Below are positions 1-8,424 of a DNA stretch of 64,000 nt, piece after piece. Source of the DNA: a bacterium (GTDB taxonomy: Bacteria > 4484-113 > JAFGCY01). A program made the translations under genes and the position numbers. The notes beneath the pieces were generated by a model that was not told where the DNA came from, searched no databases, and worked only from the letters and a program-made list of their open reading frames with translations. Each line of letters opens with the position of its first letter. Within the stretch, counting starts at the first letter, position 1. The stretch covers positions 62,001 through 126,000 of the forward strand of contig JADZFO010000015.1 in NCBI GenBank assembly GCA_020849855.1, in the 5' to 3' direction.

Positions 1-1
1 G

Positions 2-244
2 CTGCGCGAGCTGCTGGACGACTTTGAGGACTGGGACAGCGGCTACGGTGTGGAGACCGCCCTAAATGCCCACCTGAAGACCAAGGGTGTGGAGCAGGTG
101 ATGGTGGAGTGGTACGGCGCCTCGCACATCATGAAGGAGCAGAAGCGCGGCCTGCTGCTTGGCGCGGCCATGCGCACGAAGATGTTCTTTGAGATCACAG
201 TGGCCTGGTTCAAAGCGCGCATCGGCGGCTTTTTGAGCATATAA
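2..244 (+). CDS. Probable family 2 glycosyltransferase, C-terminal end only
   Basis: The reading frame is open from the left edge of the window and stops at 242-244, so only the last 80 residues are seen. They contain a GYGVETALN stretch followed by a basic KEQKRGLLLGA segment and an amphipathic tail. This resembles the C-terminus of membrane-associated GT2 glycosyltransferases, where the G-Y-G-x-E-x-A-L motif follows the catalytic domain. The donor and acceptor cannot be told from this piece. The stop lies 7 bases before nadE, so the two may be co-transcribed. The family call rests on one motif and general resemblance. Confidence 0.4.
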   Translation: MRELLDDFEDWDSGYGVETALNAHLKTKGVEQVMVEWYGASHIMKEQKRGLLLGAAMRTKMFFEITVAWFKARIGGFLSI

Positions 245-251
245 TCGCCCC

Positions 252-1943
252 ATGCGCATCGGCCTCGCGCAGCTGAATACCACCGTTGGCGACCTTGAAG
301 GCAATGCGCGCCGCATACTTTCGGCCGCCGCCAGCGCCAAATCCGCCGGCTGCGAGCTGCTGGTCACGCCGGAACTGGCAAGCTGCGGCTATCCGCCCCA
401 GGACCTGCTGCTCAAGCCGCACTTCGTCGCTGAACAACTGCGGGTGCTGCATGAGACGATCCTGCCCGCGCTGCCTATCGCCGCGCTGATTGGCTATGTC
501 GACCAGGCTGATGATGGCTTTAAGGAAGACCAGATACGCGGCAGCCTGCACAATGCAGCCCTGCTCGCCGGTCCCGGAATAAAGGTGCAGAAGGTGCGCA
601 AGACCCTGCTGCCAACTTACGACGTCTTTGATGAGTGGCGCTACTTCGCGCCCGGACACTGCGGCGAGAACCAGCCGCTGGACTTCCGGGGGCTGCGGCT
701 TGGCGTGACGATCTGCGAGGACCTCTGGGACGAGGGCTATGCCTGCAAGGTGGCCCCGCAGCTTAAGGCTGCCGGCGCGCAGATCCTGATCAATCTCAGC
801 TCTTCGCCATATCACTACCGCAAGGGCGAAATCCGGCATGCCCTGATGCGGCGGCATGCGCTGCAAAGCCAGTTGCCGCTGCTGTACTGCAACCTTGTGG
901 GCGCGCAGGATGAGCTGATCTTCGACGGCCAGTCGCTGTGCTACGGCGCTGACGGCGAGCTGGTGGCGCAGGGTGCGCAGTTTGCCGAGGACCTGCTTGT
1001 GCTTGACTGGGACGAAAGCAGCGGCGCCCTCAGCCTGGTAAGCACTGCGGAGCAGCCGGCGGCGCTGCAGGGTGCTGATGAGGACCCGGAAGGTATGAGC
1101 GAGCTGTTCAGCGCCCTGTGTCTGGGTATCCGGGACTACTTTCAGAAGGTCGGCTTCAGCAAGGCCGTACTGGGCCTGTCCGGCGGTATCGACAGCGCGC
1201 TGTGCGCCTGTCTGGCCGCCGAGGCCCTGGGCCGCGAAGCGGTGATTGGCGTTGGCATGCCCTCCAGCTTTAATGCCGGCTATAGCCTGGATGACGCCCG
1301 GGAGCTGGCTGCCAATCTGGGTATCGAGTTCCATGTTTTGCCGATAGAGCAGAGCGTCCAGCTGGCCATGGCCCGCTTTCGCGCGGAGTTTGGCGAGTAC
1401 CACGAGGCCGTAACCGTGGAAAACCTGCAGGCGCGCGAGCGCGGCAAGATCCTGATGGAAATATCCAACGACCGGCGTGCGCTGGTGATATCCACCGGCA
1501 ACAAGACTGAGTATGCGCTGGGCTATACGACGCTTTACGGCGACATGTGCGGCGGCCTGGCGGTGCTGGGCGATGTGGCCAAGCCAGCGGTCTACGCGCT
1601 GTCCTACTGGTACAACGAGCACAGGCGCCTGCGTGGCGGGCCTGAAAACTGCATCCCCCAGCGCAGCCTGACCCGGCCGCCCTCGGCTGAACTGCGCAGC
1701 GGGCAGGTAGACCCCTTTGATTACAGCCGTATCAGCCCGCTGACCGATCTGGTTGTCGAGGAGCATCTCTCGCGCTCAGAGCTGCTGGAGAGGGGCTACA
1801 CGGCTGAAGAGGTCGATCGCGTTTTGCTGCTGGTGCGGATCAGCGAATACAAGCGCTGGCAGGCCCCGCCGATTCTGCGGGTCACTGAAAAGGCCTTTGG
1901 CATCGGCCGCCGCATGCCGCTGGTCAACAAGTACAAAGAGTAG
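252..1943 (+). CDS. nadE: Glutamine-dependent NAD+ synthetase
   Basis: This cytoplasmic enzyme makes NAD+ from nicotinic acid adenine dinucleotide, ATP and ammonia released from glutamine, the last step of NAD synthesis. The 563-residue protein has the usual two-domain length. Residues 1 to about 265 form a carbon-nitrogen hydrolase (glutaminase) domain with the triad E41 (TPELASCGY), K117 (RKTLLPTYDVFDE) and C155 (GVTICEDLWD). The C-terminal synthetase domain has the ATP pyrophosphatase loop SGGIDS at 310-315 and a STGNKTEYALGY motif. Because the glutaminase domain is fused on, no separate amidotransferase is needed. A DUF502 gene follows after 9 bases and is probably in the same operon. Confidence 0.96.
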   Translation: MRIGLAQLNTTVGDLEGNARRILSAAASAKSAGCELLVTPELASCGYPPQDLLLKPHFVAEQLRVLHETILPALPIAALIGYVDQADDGFKEDQIRGSLHNAALLAGPGIKVQKVRKTLLPTYDVFDEWRYFAPGHCGENQPLDFRGLRLGVTICEDLWDEGYACKVAPQLKAAGAQILINLSSSPYHYRKGEIRHALMRRHALQSQLPLLYCNLVGAQDELIFDGQSLCYGADGELVAQGAQFAEDLLVLDWDESSGALSLVSTAEQPAALQGADEDPEGMSELFSALCLGIRDYFQKVGFSKAVLGLSGGIDSALCACLAAEALGREAVIGVGMPSSFNAGYSLDDARELAANLGIEFHVLPIEQSVQLAMARFRAEFGEYHEAVTVENLQARERGKILMEISNDRRALVISTGNKTEYALGYTTLYGDMCGGLAVLGDVAKPAVYALSYWYNEHRRLRGGPENCIPQRSLTRPPSAELRSGQVDPFDYSRISPLTDLVVEEHLSRSELLERGYTAEEVDRVLLLVRISEYKRWQAPPILRVTEKAFGIGRRMPLVNKYKE

Positions 1944-1952
1944 GGCGGGGGG

Positions 1953-2693
1953 ATGCTGCAGTACCTTACGACAACCTTTATCGCCGGCATCCTGGCCCTG
2001 CTGCCACTGCTGATCACGGTCGCTGTGGCCTGGTTTGTCTATAGCAAGCTTCTGGTCTGGTTCGGCCCGGGAAGCCGATTCGGCCGCCTGCCCAAAATGC
2101 TGGCGGAGAAGACAGCCATGCACCCTGTGCTGGCCTATTTCTCAATCTTCGCGGTGGTGGTGCTGCTGATCCTGGGCATCGGTGCTCTGGCCAAGCGCTC
2201 AACCGAGCAGCGTATCTCAAACTTTGTCGAGCGCATCCCGATCCTGCGCAGCATCTATGGCGGCACCGAGCAGGTTGTCTCCGCGCTGCAGCTTACAGAC
2301 CGCGGAGTGCCCAACAGCTTCACCCAGGTACTGCTGGTCAAGCTCCATAACCTGCGCATCCTGGGTATCCAGGCCTGCGGTGAGACCATTGAGCTGGATG
2401 GCAGGCAGTACTACAGCGTTTACTTCCCCAACACGCCGATCCCGGCCACAGGGCAGCTTTACCTGGTGCCGGTCGAGGACGCGGCCAAGGTTGATATCAG
2501 CGTCGAAGAGATGATGCAGATCTATATCTCGATGGGCAGCCTTTCGGCCGAGACTCTTGCTGGTGTGAAGCTTGAATACGCCGCGCTGGACCCGCAGCAG
2601 ATGTCAGAACTGCCACGCCTACCAGATTCCGCGCCGGGTGCCGCTGATGAGAGCCAGTCAGCGACAGGCAGCAGTGCTCAGTCCTCGCCGTAG
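1953..2693 (+). CDS. DUF502 family membrane protein
   Basis: The 246-residue protein begins with a hydrophobic segment (TFIAGILALLPLLITVAV), has a second membrane helix at about 55-80, and then a soluble domain containing RIPILRSIYGGTEQVV, the conserved P-x-x-x-x-I-Y block of DUF502 proteins. The biochemical function of this family is not established. A low-complexity Ser/Ala-rich tail of about 25 residues ends the protein. A GGGG-rich ribosome binding site lies just before the ATG and the gene follows nadE closely. Its last 16 bases overlap the end of the converging hyuB gene. Confidence 0.85.
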   Translation: MLQYLTTTFIAGILALLPLLITVAVAWFVYSKLLVWFGPGSRFGRLPKMLAEKTAMHPVLAYFSIFAVVVLLILGIGALAKRSTEQRISNFVERIPILRSIYGGTEQVVSALQLTDRGVPNSFTQVLLVKLHNLRILGIQACGETIELDGRQYYSVYFPNTPIPATGQLYLVPVEDAAKVDISVEEMMQIYISMGSLSAETLAGVKLEYAALDPQQMSELPRLPDSAPGAADESQSATGSSAQSSP

Positions 2694-4282
2694 CCGCCGC
2701 CGCCGGGCGTCTCAATGCACAGACCTTCGTTTCGCTGCAGCCGTCTACTGAAGGTGCCGGGCAACAGCTGGGGTTTCAAGCCGCTGCGAATCAGCAGATT
2801 GCGCCCTGGCCTTCCACTGGAGCCTCCCTGTGTACCTGGCGGGCCGCTGCTGCGCCGCTGGCTGAGCATGGTCACATCGCTATCCGCCAGGAACTCCAGC
2901 TCGCGGACAAGCCCGTCGCCGCCACGCAGCCGGCCGCGACCACCGGATCCGCGCCGCAGCCCATAACGCCAGATGCGCATGGGATAGGCATGCTCGAGCG
3001 CTTCGATTGGCGTGTTGAGCGAGTTGGTCATGTGCGAATGACGGACCGAAAGGCCCGCGGATGCCGCGCTGGCGCCATGGCCGCCGCCGGCAGTCTCGTA
3101 ATAGGCATAGGGCGCGCGCTCGCCGAAACGTAAGTCGATGCCGCCGGCGGTGAGGTTGTTCATGCTGCCCTGGCTGCAGGCGACGGCCTGCCCGGGCTGG
3201 AGGATGCCCCAGGCCTGCAGCAGCACGTCCACAATGCGCTGGCTGGTCTCAACATTACCCCCGGCCACGGCTGCCGGCGGGACAGCGTCCACGATGCTGC
3301 CCCTGCGGGTCAGGATGCGCACGTGCTCCAGCAGGCCGCTGGTGCAGGGCACCTCTGGTGGCAGCAGACAGCGCAGCAGATAGAACACTGCAGACTGCGT
3401 GATGGCGGCGACAGCATTCAGCGGTGCTGGAACCTGATCGTCGCTCTGGGTGAAATCAAACACCAGACCTTGCGGGTTGACCTGCAGGCGCAGTCGAATC
3501 CACACTGCGGAGTCTGGCAGCTCGAGGAAGTCCCTGGCCTCCACAACAGTCCGCGGCAGGCGCTGGATCAGCTCCAGCAGCGCAGTCGCGCTGTAGTGAT
3601 ACAGGGTTTCCAGAACAGCTTCGCTGAGAGCGCCGTCGGCGTCTGGCCCGCCCGACTCGCTGGCGCCGCTGCGCAGCTCAGCCAGTCGCAGCAGCCCCCG
3701 CTGCAGGCTAGCCAGCTGGGCCCGCAGGTCACCACGGCGCTCATCTGGTGTGCGGCTGTTGGCACAGATCAGGCTGAGCAGGTCTTCCTGCAGCACTCCG
3801 GCCCGGCAGAGCCAGACCGGAGGAATAACAAGACCTTCCTGCAGCAGTTCGCTGGAGAGCGGCAGGCTGCCACTGCTCATCCCGCCGACATCAGCATGGT
3901 GCGCCCGCACCGCCAGCAGCGCCCGCGGCTGCGAGGACCCGGGGGTGAAAAAGGGCGCCACGGCCGTGATGTCAGGCAGGTGGGTGCCACCTGCGAAGGG
4001 GTCGTTCACGAGTAGTACATCGCCGTCCCGAAGTTGCTCACCGCGCCGGCGGGCCGCATCAAGGACAGCGCTGACAGCCGTGCTCATGCTGCCCAGGTGC
4101 ACCGGGATGTTGTTGCCCTGGGCCACCAGCCTGCCACGGCGGTCAAAGAGCGCGGCTGAAAAGTCCCGCCGTTCGCGGATGTTGGGGCTGTAGGCGCTGA
4201 GCTGCAGCACCTGGCCCATCTCTTCGCAGACGGCCTGGAGCTGGTCGGCATAGAGTGTCAGCTGGATCGCGTTCAGCTTCAC
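2678..4282 (-). CDS. Hydantoinase B / 5-oxoprolinase beta-type protein
   Basis: This 534-residue protein belongs to the HyuB family, subunits of ATP-dependent N-methylhydantoinases, 5-oxoprolinases and acetone carboxylases. Family blocks are visible: DVLLVNDPFAGGTHLPDI near residue 95, the histidine block RAHHADVGG, and the Gly/Arg-rich RYGLRRGSGGRGRLRGGDG near the C-terminus. The frame is open further upstream, but the GTG at 4282 gives the normal N-terminus (KLNAIQLTLYADQLQ) and lies just after the mnmE stop. The partner HyuA (ATPase subunit) is not adjacent or anywhere in the window, so the substrate is unknown. The end overlaps DUF502 on the other strand by 16 bases. Confidence 0.85.
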   Translation of the reverse strand: MKLNAIQLTLYADQLQAVCEEMGQVLQLSAYSPNIRERRDFSAALFDRRGRLVAQGNNIPVHLGSMSTAVSAVLDAARRRGEQLRDGDVLLVNDPFAGGTHLPDITAVAPFFTPGSSQPRALLAVRAHHADVGGMSSGSLPLSSELLQEGLVIPPVWLCRAGVLQEDLLSLICANSRTPDERRGDLRAQLASLQRGLLRLAELRSGASESGGPDADGALSEAVLETLYHYSATALLELIQRLPRTVVEARDFLELPDSAVWIRLRLQVNPQGLVFDFTQSDDQVPAPLNAVAAITQSAVFYLLRCLLPPEVPCTSGLLEHVRILTRRGSIVDAVPPAAVAGGNVETSQRIVDVLLQAWGILQPGQAVACSQGSMNNLTAGGIDLRFGERAPYAYYETAGGGHGASAASAGLSVRHSHMTNSLNTPIEALEHAYPMRIWRYGLRRGSGGRGRLRGGDGLVRELEFLADSDVTMLSQRRSSGPPGTQGGSSGRPGRNLLIRSGLKPQLLPGTFSRRLQRNEGLCIETPGGGGYGED

Positions 4283-4307
4283 CGGCGCAGCATAGCAGGC
4301 GCGGCCT

Positions 4308-5723
4308 CTATTTGCCGACGCAGAAGCTGGCGAAGATGCTGTTGACCACCGCGGCGCGGTCGCTGTGCTCATAGATCCCTTGCAACAGCTCGCGGGCGCG
4401 GTAAATATCCAGGCTGGCGGCGTCCATCGGTACTCCGCGCGCCAGCCCGGCAATCGCCGCTTCGAGCGAGCTTAGAGCCGCCTGGATCTGGCCTGCCTGA
4501 CGCTGGTTGAAGCTGTCCAGCGCCGCCTCGCCAAGGCTGGCGACATGCTCGATCAGACGCTCGCGCAGTCGATCGAGACCGCGGCCACTGATTCCGCTGA
4601 CGCAGAGCTGCGCGGATTCCACAGGCCAGTGGGGTAGGAGGTCGCAGCGTGTGATGACCTTAACGGCGGCTCCGCCGGCCAGCTCTGCCGGCAGCTCAGC
4701 CGGCGGCGCGTCGGCGGCGTTGACCCAGAGCAGCAGGTCAGCCGAGCGGGCCCAGTCCGCCGCCAGGCGCACACCGGCCGCCTCAATCGCGTCGGCTGTA
4801 TCGCGATAGCCGGCGGTGTCCACCAGCTTCAGGCTGAGGCCCTGCTCCTCCAGGCCTGCGGTGATGTAATCACGTGTTGTGCCCGGCTGCGGCGCGGTGA
4901 TGGAGCGTTCGTGCCCCAGCAGTGCGTTAAACAGCGTGCTCTTGCCCACATTGGGGGGGCCACAGATGGCAACGCTGATGCCGCTGCGCAGCGGAGCGCT
5001 GCGCTCTGACTGCCGCAGAGCCTCGCGCATTTCAGCTGCGAGCAGCTCAAGCTGGGCGTGCAGGCCGGCGCTTGTCAGCAGCGTTGACTGGTCAAGCGAA
5101 GCGTCAAGGTCGTCGGCCGCATAGTCATGGATAACCTCTATGCCTGCCAGCAGGCCGAGCAGGCGGGCGTTCCAGTCCTTCAGGCGCGCAGACGGCAGCC
5201 CGGCCAGTGCGGCGCTGGCCAGGCGCAGGGCGCTCTGGCTGCCGGCGTGGATCAGCTCATTTACCGCCTCGGCCTGGGTCAGATCCAGCTTTCCCGCCAG
5301 GCAGGCGCGATAGGTGAACTCCCCCGCCTCGGCCAGCCGTGCGCCGAGGCGCAGGCAGGCCTGCACGGCGAGACGCAGCAACAGCGGGCTGCCATGCAGC
5401 TGCAGCTCGGCCATGTCCTCGCCGGTGTAGCTGCGCGGGCCGGCCCAGAGTGTCAGAACGGCACGGTCCTCCTGCGGCTGCTGCGCCGGCTTTTCCAACC
5501 TTCGATTCTCAGCACCACCGGGCCCAGAATCCAGCAGCTTATCGAGATCAAGGCTGACCAGCTGTGCCAGGCGCGCTTCGGCCTGCAGCGTCGTGCCCGC
5601 AGCCAGCAGCTGCCGCGCCAGATCCCAGGCCTGCGGACCACTGAGGCGCAGCACGGCTATGGCGCTGGGGGCCAGCGCGCTGGCGGGGGCGACTATGGTG
5701 TCTGCTTCAAGGTAAGCCTGCAC
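4308..5723 (-). CDS. mnmE: tRNA uridine-5-carboxymethylaminomethyl modification GTPase MnmE
   Basis: MnmE works with MnmG to modify the wobble uridine (position 34) of certain tRNAs. The 471-residue protein has an N-terminal folate-binding domain, a helical domain and an inserted GTPase domain: G1 GPPNVGKST at 255-263, G2 TTRD at 282-285, G3 DTAG at 302-305. It ends in the diagnostic FCVGK motif with the active cysteine. The G4 motif reads TRCD (358-361) instead of the usual NKxD. The GTG at 5723 places the conserved DTIVAP start 7 residues in; the open frame continues upstream without family resemblance. An insertion of about 25 residues lies near residues 62-87. hyuB follows in the same direction. 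Confidence 0.93.
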   Translation of the reverse strand: MQAYLEADTIVAPASALAPSAIAVLRLSGPQAWDLARQLLAAGTTLQAEARLAQLVSLDLDKLLDSGPGGAENRRLEKPAQQPQEDRAVLTLWAGPRSYTGEDMAELQLHGSPLLLRLAVQACLRLGARLAEAGEFTYRACLAGKLDLTQAEAVNELIHAGSQSALRLASAALAGLPSARLKDWNARLLGLLAGIEVIHDYAADDLDASLDQSTLLTSAGLHAQLELLAAEMREALRQSERSAPLRSGISVAICGPPNVGKSTLFNALLGHERSITAPQPGTTRDYITAGLEEQGLSLKLVDTAGYRDTADAIEAAGVRLAADWARSADLLLWVNAADAPPAELPAELAGGAAVKVITRCDLLPHWPVESAQLCVSGISGRGLDRLRERLIEHVASLGEAALDSFNQRQAGQIQAALSSLEAAIAGLARGVPMDAASLDIYRARELLQGIYEHSDRAAVVNSIFASFCVGK

Positions 5724-5985
5724 AGGCAGAAGGATACACACAGCAACGCAGGGCGCTCTTGCTCCCAGGCAGGGGCTTGCAGGCTCAGCACTACCTACGC
5801 CACACCTGATTTTGTCCAATCCTTAACCTTGCGGCGGCCGCGCCAAGGCATCATTGCTGCAGGGCGGCGCTACGCGCGGCCTGGGACTGGTTGTGCGCCC
5901 ATGGAGGTCAGGCCTGGGAGGCCTTTGCAGGGGCGGGCGCAGGATCACCGGCCGCTGTGTCAAGCAGCGGCTGCAGGAGGTAGTG

Positions 5986-7692
5986 ATGCTGACTAACCAG
6001 TGGCGGCCGCTGGCCGCACTTTTCCTCACGCTGCTTGCCCTGAGCCTGTGTGCCTGCGGCGGCGGCTCTTCAGTCATCCAGCCTGGGCCTGATGACGGGC
6101 AGAACCCGGGTGGAAACAACAACGGCGGCAACCCGCCGCGGACAACAGCCTCTCTCAGCGGCCAGCTGCGCCAGGACCCCCTGGCCCAGGTGAGCGCATC
6201 GCCGGGCGCCAGCATGAGCGGCGCGCAGGTATCCGTGCTGGCCGTGGACAGCGGCGAGGTGCAGGCAAGCACAACCACGGCCGTCGACGGCAGCTTCCGC
6301 TTCGCCAGCCTGCCGCCGGGTGACCATATGCTGCGTCTGAACTTCACCGGCCGCCTGGACAACGACGGCGACGGCAAGCCCGACAAGGTGGAGCTGCTGC
6401 AGAAAGTCGAGCTGGAGGCAGGACAGGACAGCGTCTTCAACTCGACCCTGAAGGATGTGGATGAAGACGACGACGGTGAGAGCGACGCCTATGAGATGCG
6501 CTGCGCAATCGGTGATGGCGAAGGCAACAGCGAAGAGCGCCTGCTGCGCCTGCTGCACCGCCTGCTCAAGCTGCTGGAAGACCGCGATGGCGATGGCAGC
6601 CTGATGGATGAGAATCCGGTGGCCGACGAAGATGGCGACTGCATGGCTGACAAGCCCGGCGGTGGCAATAGCGGCGGCTGGAATGGGAATACCCACGGCG
6701 GTGTGATTCGCGGTGAGATCAGCGCCATCGATGAGGAGAGCCTGACGGTCAACGATGTGACCTTCCTGATCACGGACGCCACACGCTGGAAGTCCCGCGG
6801 CCATGAGGACGGCGGCGCGCCGCGCTTTGACGTGGGCGATGAGGTGCGGGTGCGCGGCATGTGGAACGGAACGGAGTGGATCGCGCTGGAGGTCAAACTC
6901 AAGGACAAGAAGCACGATGACGACGACGATGACGACGATCCGGGTCATGGCGGCGGGAACGGCGGCCAGCTGCGCTTTGGCGGCGAGATTGCCGAGATCG
7001 GTGAAGACAGCCTGCTCATCGGCGAGCGCACAGTGCAGTTTGATGACCACACGAAGTGGTTCATCGAGCGCCATCTGGTGGATGGCGTCGACAGCTTCAG
7101 CCTTGGCGATTTCGTGTTTGTCAAAGCCAAGGAGCGCGATGGCGTCATTCTGGCGCAGAAGGTCATCCTGATCAGCCATGGTGATGGCGATGGCGGCGGT
7201 GGCGGCGGAGACGATGACCCGGTTGAGGAGAATCTGAGCGGGGAGGTGGAGTTCATTGACTCTGCCAGCATCAGTGTGAACGGCAGGCTAGTCGCGCTGA
7301 ACGCGGAGACTGTGCTTTTCGTTGACGGCGCCCCGAGCACAGCCTGGGAACTGGTGACAGTCGGTGACCTGGTTGAGATACTGGCGCTGGTGGATGGCGA
7401 GAGCTGGACCGCGCTGAAGGTCAAGCTGCTGGAGGACCGCGACGCCCCGCCTGACACGCTGACGGTGACGGGCGAGATTGAGTCGCTCAGCCTGAGCAGC
7501 ATCACGGTCCAGGGACAGGAGTTTATTGTCGGCACCGAGACCGAGATCCTGCTGGCTGACGGCAGCGCGGGCAGCATAGAGCTGTTGCTGCTGGGGGACA
7601 CAGTCGAGGTTCAGGCCGTCGAGGATGGTGAAGGCTGGCTGGCTCTGCGCATCGCCGTTCAGAGCGATCCGGGCGGAGGTGTTGAGCTCTAG
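5986..7692 (+). CDS. Lipoprotein with four DUF5666 repeats and an acidic segment
   Basis: The ATG at 5986 follows an AGGAGG ribosome binding site and starts a lipoprotein signal peptide ending in the lipobox LSLCAC. The 568-residue protein then has a Cna-B/carboxypeptidase-regulatory-like domain (about 45-155), an Asp-rich stretch with D-x-D-x-D-G motifs that could bind calcium, and four copies of a 60-70-residue DUF5666-type unit starting near residues 240, 325, 415 and 490. Each unit runs G-E-I, an I-x-V-N/G block, T-x-W/L and a G-D-x-V-x-V block. A run of nine acidic/Asp residues (DDDDDDDDD) separates units 1 and 2. The function of DUF5666 is not established; an envelope structural or metal-binding role is only a guess. 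Confidence 0.8.
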   Translation: MLTNQWRPLAALFLTLLALSLCACGGGSSVIQPGPDDGQNPGGNNNGGNPPRTTASLSGQLRQDPLAQVSASPGASMSGAQVSVLAVDSGEVQASTTTAVDGSFRFASLPPGDHMLRLNFTGRLDNDGDGKPDKVELLQKVELEAGQDSVFNSTLKDVDEDDDGESDAYEMRCAIGDGEGNSEERLLRLLHRLLKLLEDRDGDGSLMDENPVADEDGDCMADKPGGGNSGGWNGNTHGGVIRGEISAIDEESLTVNDVTFLITDATRWKSRGHEDGGAPRFDVGDEVRVRGMWNGTEWIALEVKLKDKKHDDDDDDDDPGHGGGNGGQLRFGGEIAEIGEDSLLIGERTVQFDDHTKWFIERHLVDGVDSFSLGDFVFVKAKERDGVILAQKVILISHGDGDGGGGGGDDDPVEENLSGEVEFIDSASISVNGRLVALNAETVLFVDGAPSTAWELVTVGDLVEILALVDGESWTALKVKLLEDRDAPPDTLTVTGEIESLSLSSITVQGQEFIVGTETEILLADGSAGSIELLLLGDTVEVQAVEDGEGWLALRIAVQSDPGGGVEL

Positions 7693-7748
7693 CCGGCTGC
7701 CAGGTGCTTGCCGCAGTGAAAACGCTATCAGGTCTGCTGGAACAGCAT

Positions 7749-7768
7749 GGGCCGCCGCAAGGCGGCCC
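7749..7768 (+). terminator. Intrinsic terminator after the DUF5666 lipoprotein gene
   Basis: A perfect 8-bp stem (GGGCCGCC / GGCGGCCC) with a GCAA tetraloop is followed on the plus strand by the T-rich TGTTCTTTACTTT. It lies between two converging genes and best fits termination of the plus-strand gene. Confidence 0.75.
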
Positions 7769-7774
7769 TGTTCT

Positions 7775-8389
7775 TTACTTTCCGCCCGGCTGGCTCTCAG
7801 ATTCTCCGCCGTGCCCCGATGTTGCCGCGGGATCGGCATTTGCATCGCCAGTCGCCTCGGAGCTTGTCAGCTTCCTGCGGGTCACGTAGGCATCCGGGTG
7901 GCCCAGGGTCTCAAGCTGGCGCATGAAGCCCTCGGCCTCCGCATAATTGCGTGTGGTCATCACGCGCAGCATGTAGATGTCAGTGTGGACCAGCTCGCAG
8001 GTGTAACCGGCAAAGATCAGCTGCTGCATGGCCATTCTGGCCTGCTGCTCGGTATCGTAGAAACCGGCGTAGACCATATACATGTACTGCGTCGACTGGC
8101 CTTCCTGCGAAATGTCGGCCACCATGCTGTCCGTCGTCTGCTCCGCCGGATCTGTGTCAGCTTCCGGGGCGCTTGATGCAGGCTTGTCCGTCTGCCCTGG
8201 CGCCGGATCCGGCACCGGCGAACTGTCTGCCTGCTGCTGATCAGTTGCCTCTGCACCTGTTACAACCGGCTGGACAGCCGGCTGCTTCGTCTCGCCTGCG
8301 GGCTTGTCACAGGACGCCAAAAGCAGGCCGCAAAGCAGACTGCCGGCCGTGAGCCAGAGGAAGGCGGCTGATGTCTTGGTTGTCTTCAT
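7775..8389 (-). CDS. SPOR-domain lipoprotein
   Basis: The 204-residue protein starts at the ATG at 8389 with a lipoprotein signal peptide (lipobox LLLASC). A Pro/Ala/Gln-rich linker of about 85 residues leads to a C-terminal SPOR-like domain: YMYMVYAGFYDTEQQARMAM, two beta-alpha-beta halves and a closing TLGHPDAYVTRRK. SPOR domains bind denuded peptidoglycan at division sites. The protein probably sits in the envelope facing the periplasm. It lies 35 bases downstream of icmF on the same strand, an odd partner, so shared transcription may be chance. Confidence 0.75.
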   Translation of the reverse strand: MKTTKTSAAFLWLTAGSLLCGLLLASCDKPAGETKQPAVQPVVTGAEATDQQQADSSPVPDPAPGQTDKPASSAPEADTDPAEQTTDSMVADISQEGQSTQYMYMVYAGFYDTEQQARMAMQQLIFAGYTCELVHTDIYMLRVMTTRNYAEAEGFMRQLETLGHPDAYVTRRKLTSSEATGDANADPAATSGHGGESESQPGGK

Positions 8390-8424
8390 GCGTCCTGCGC
8401 AGGCTGAGCCTGCGGCTGCAGCCA

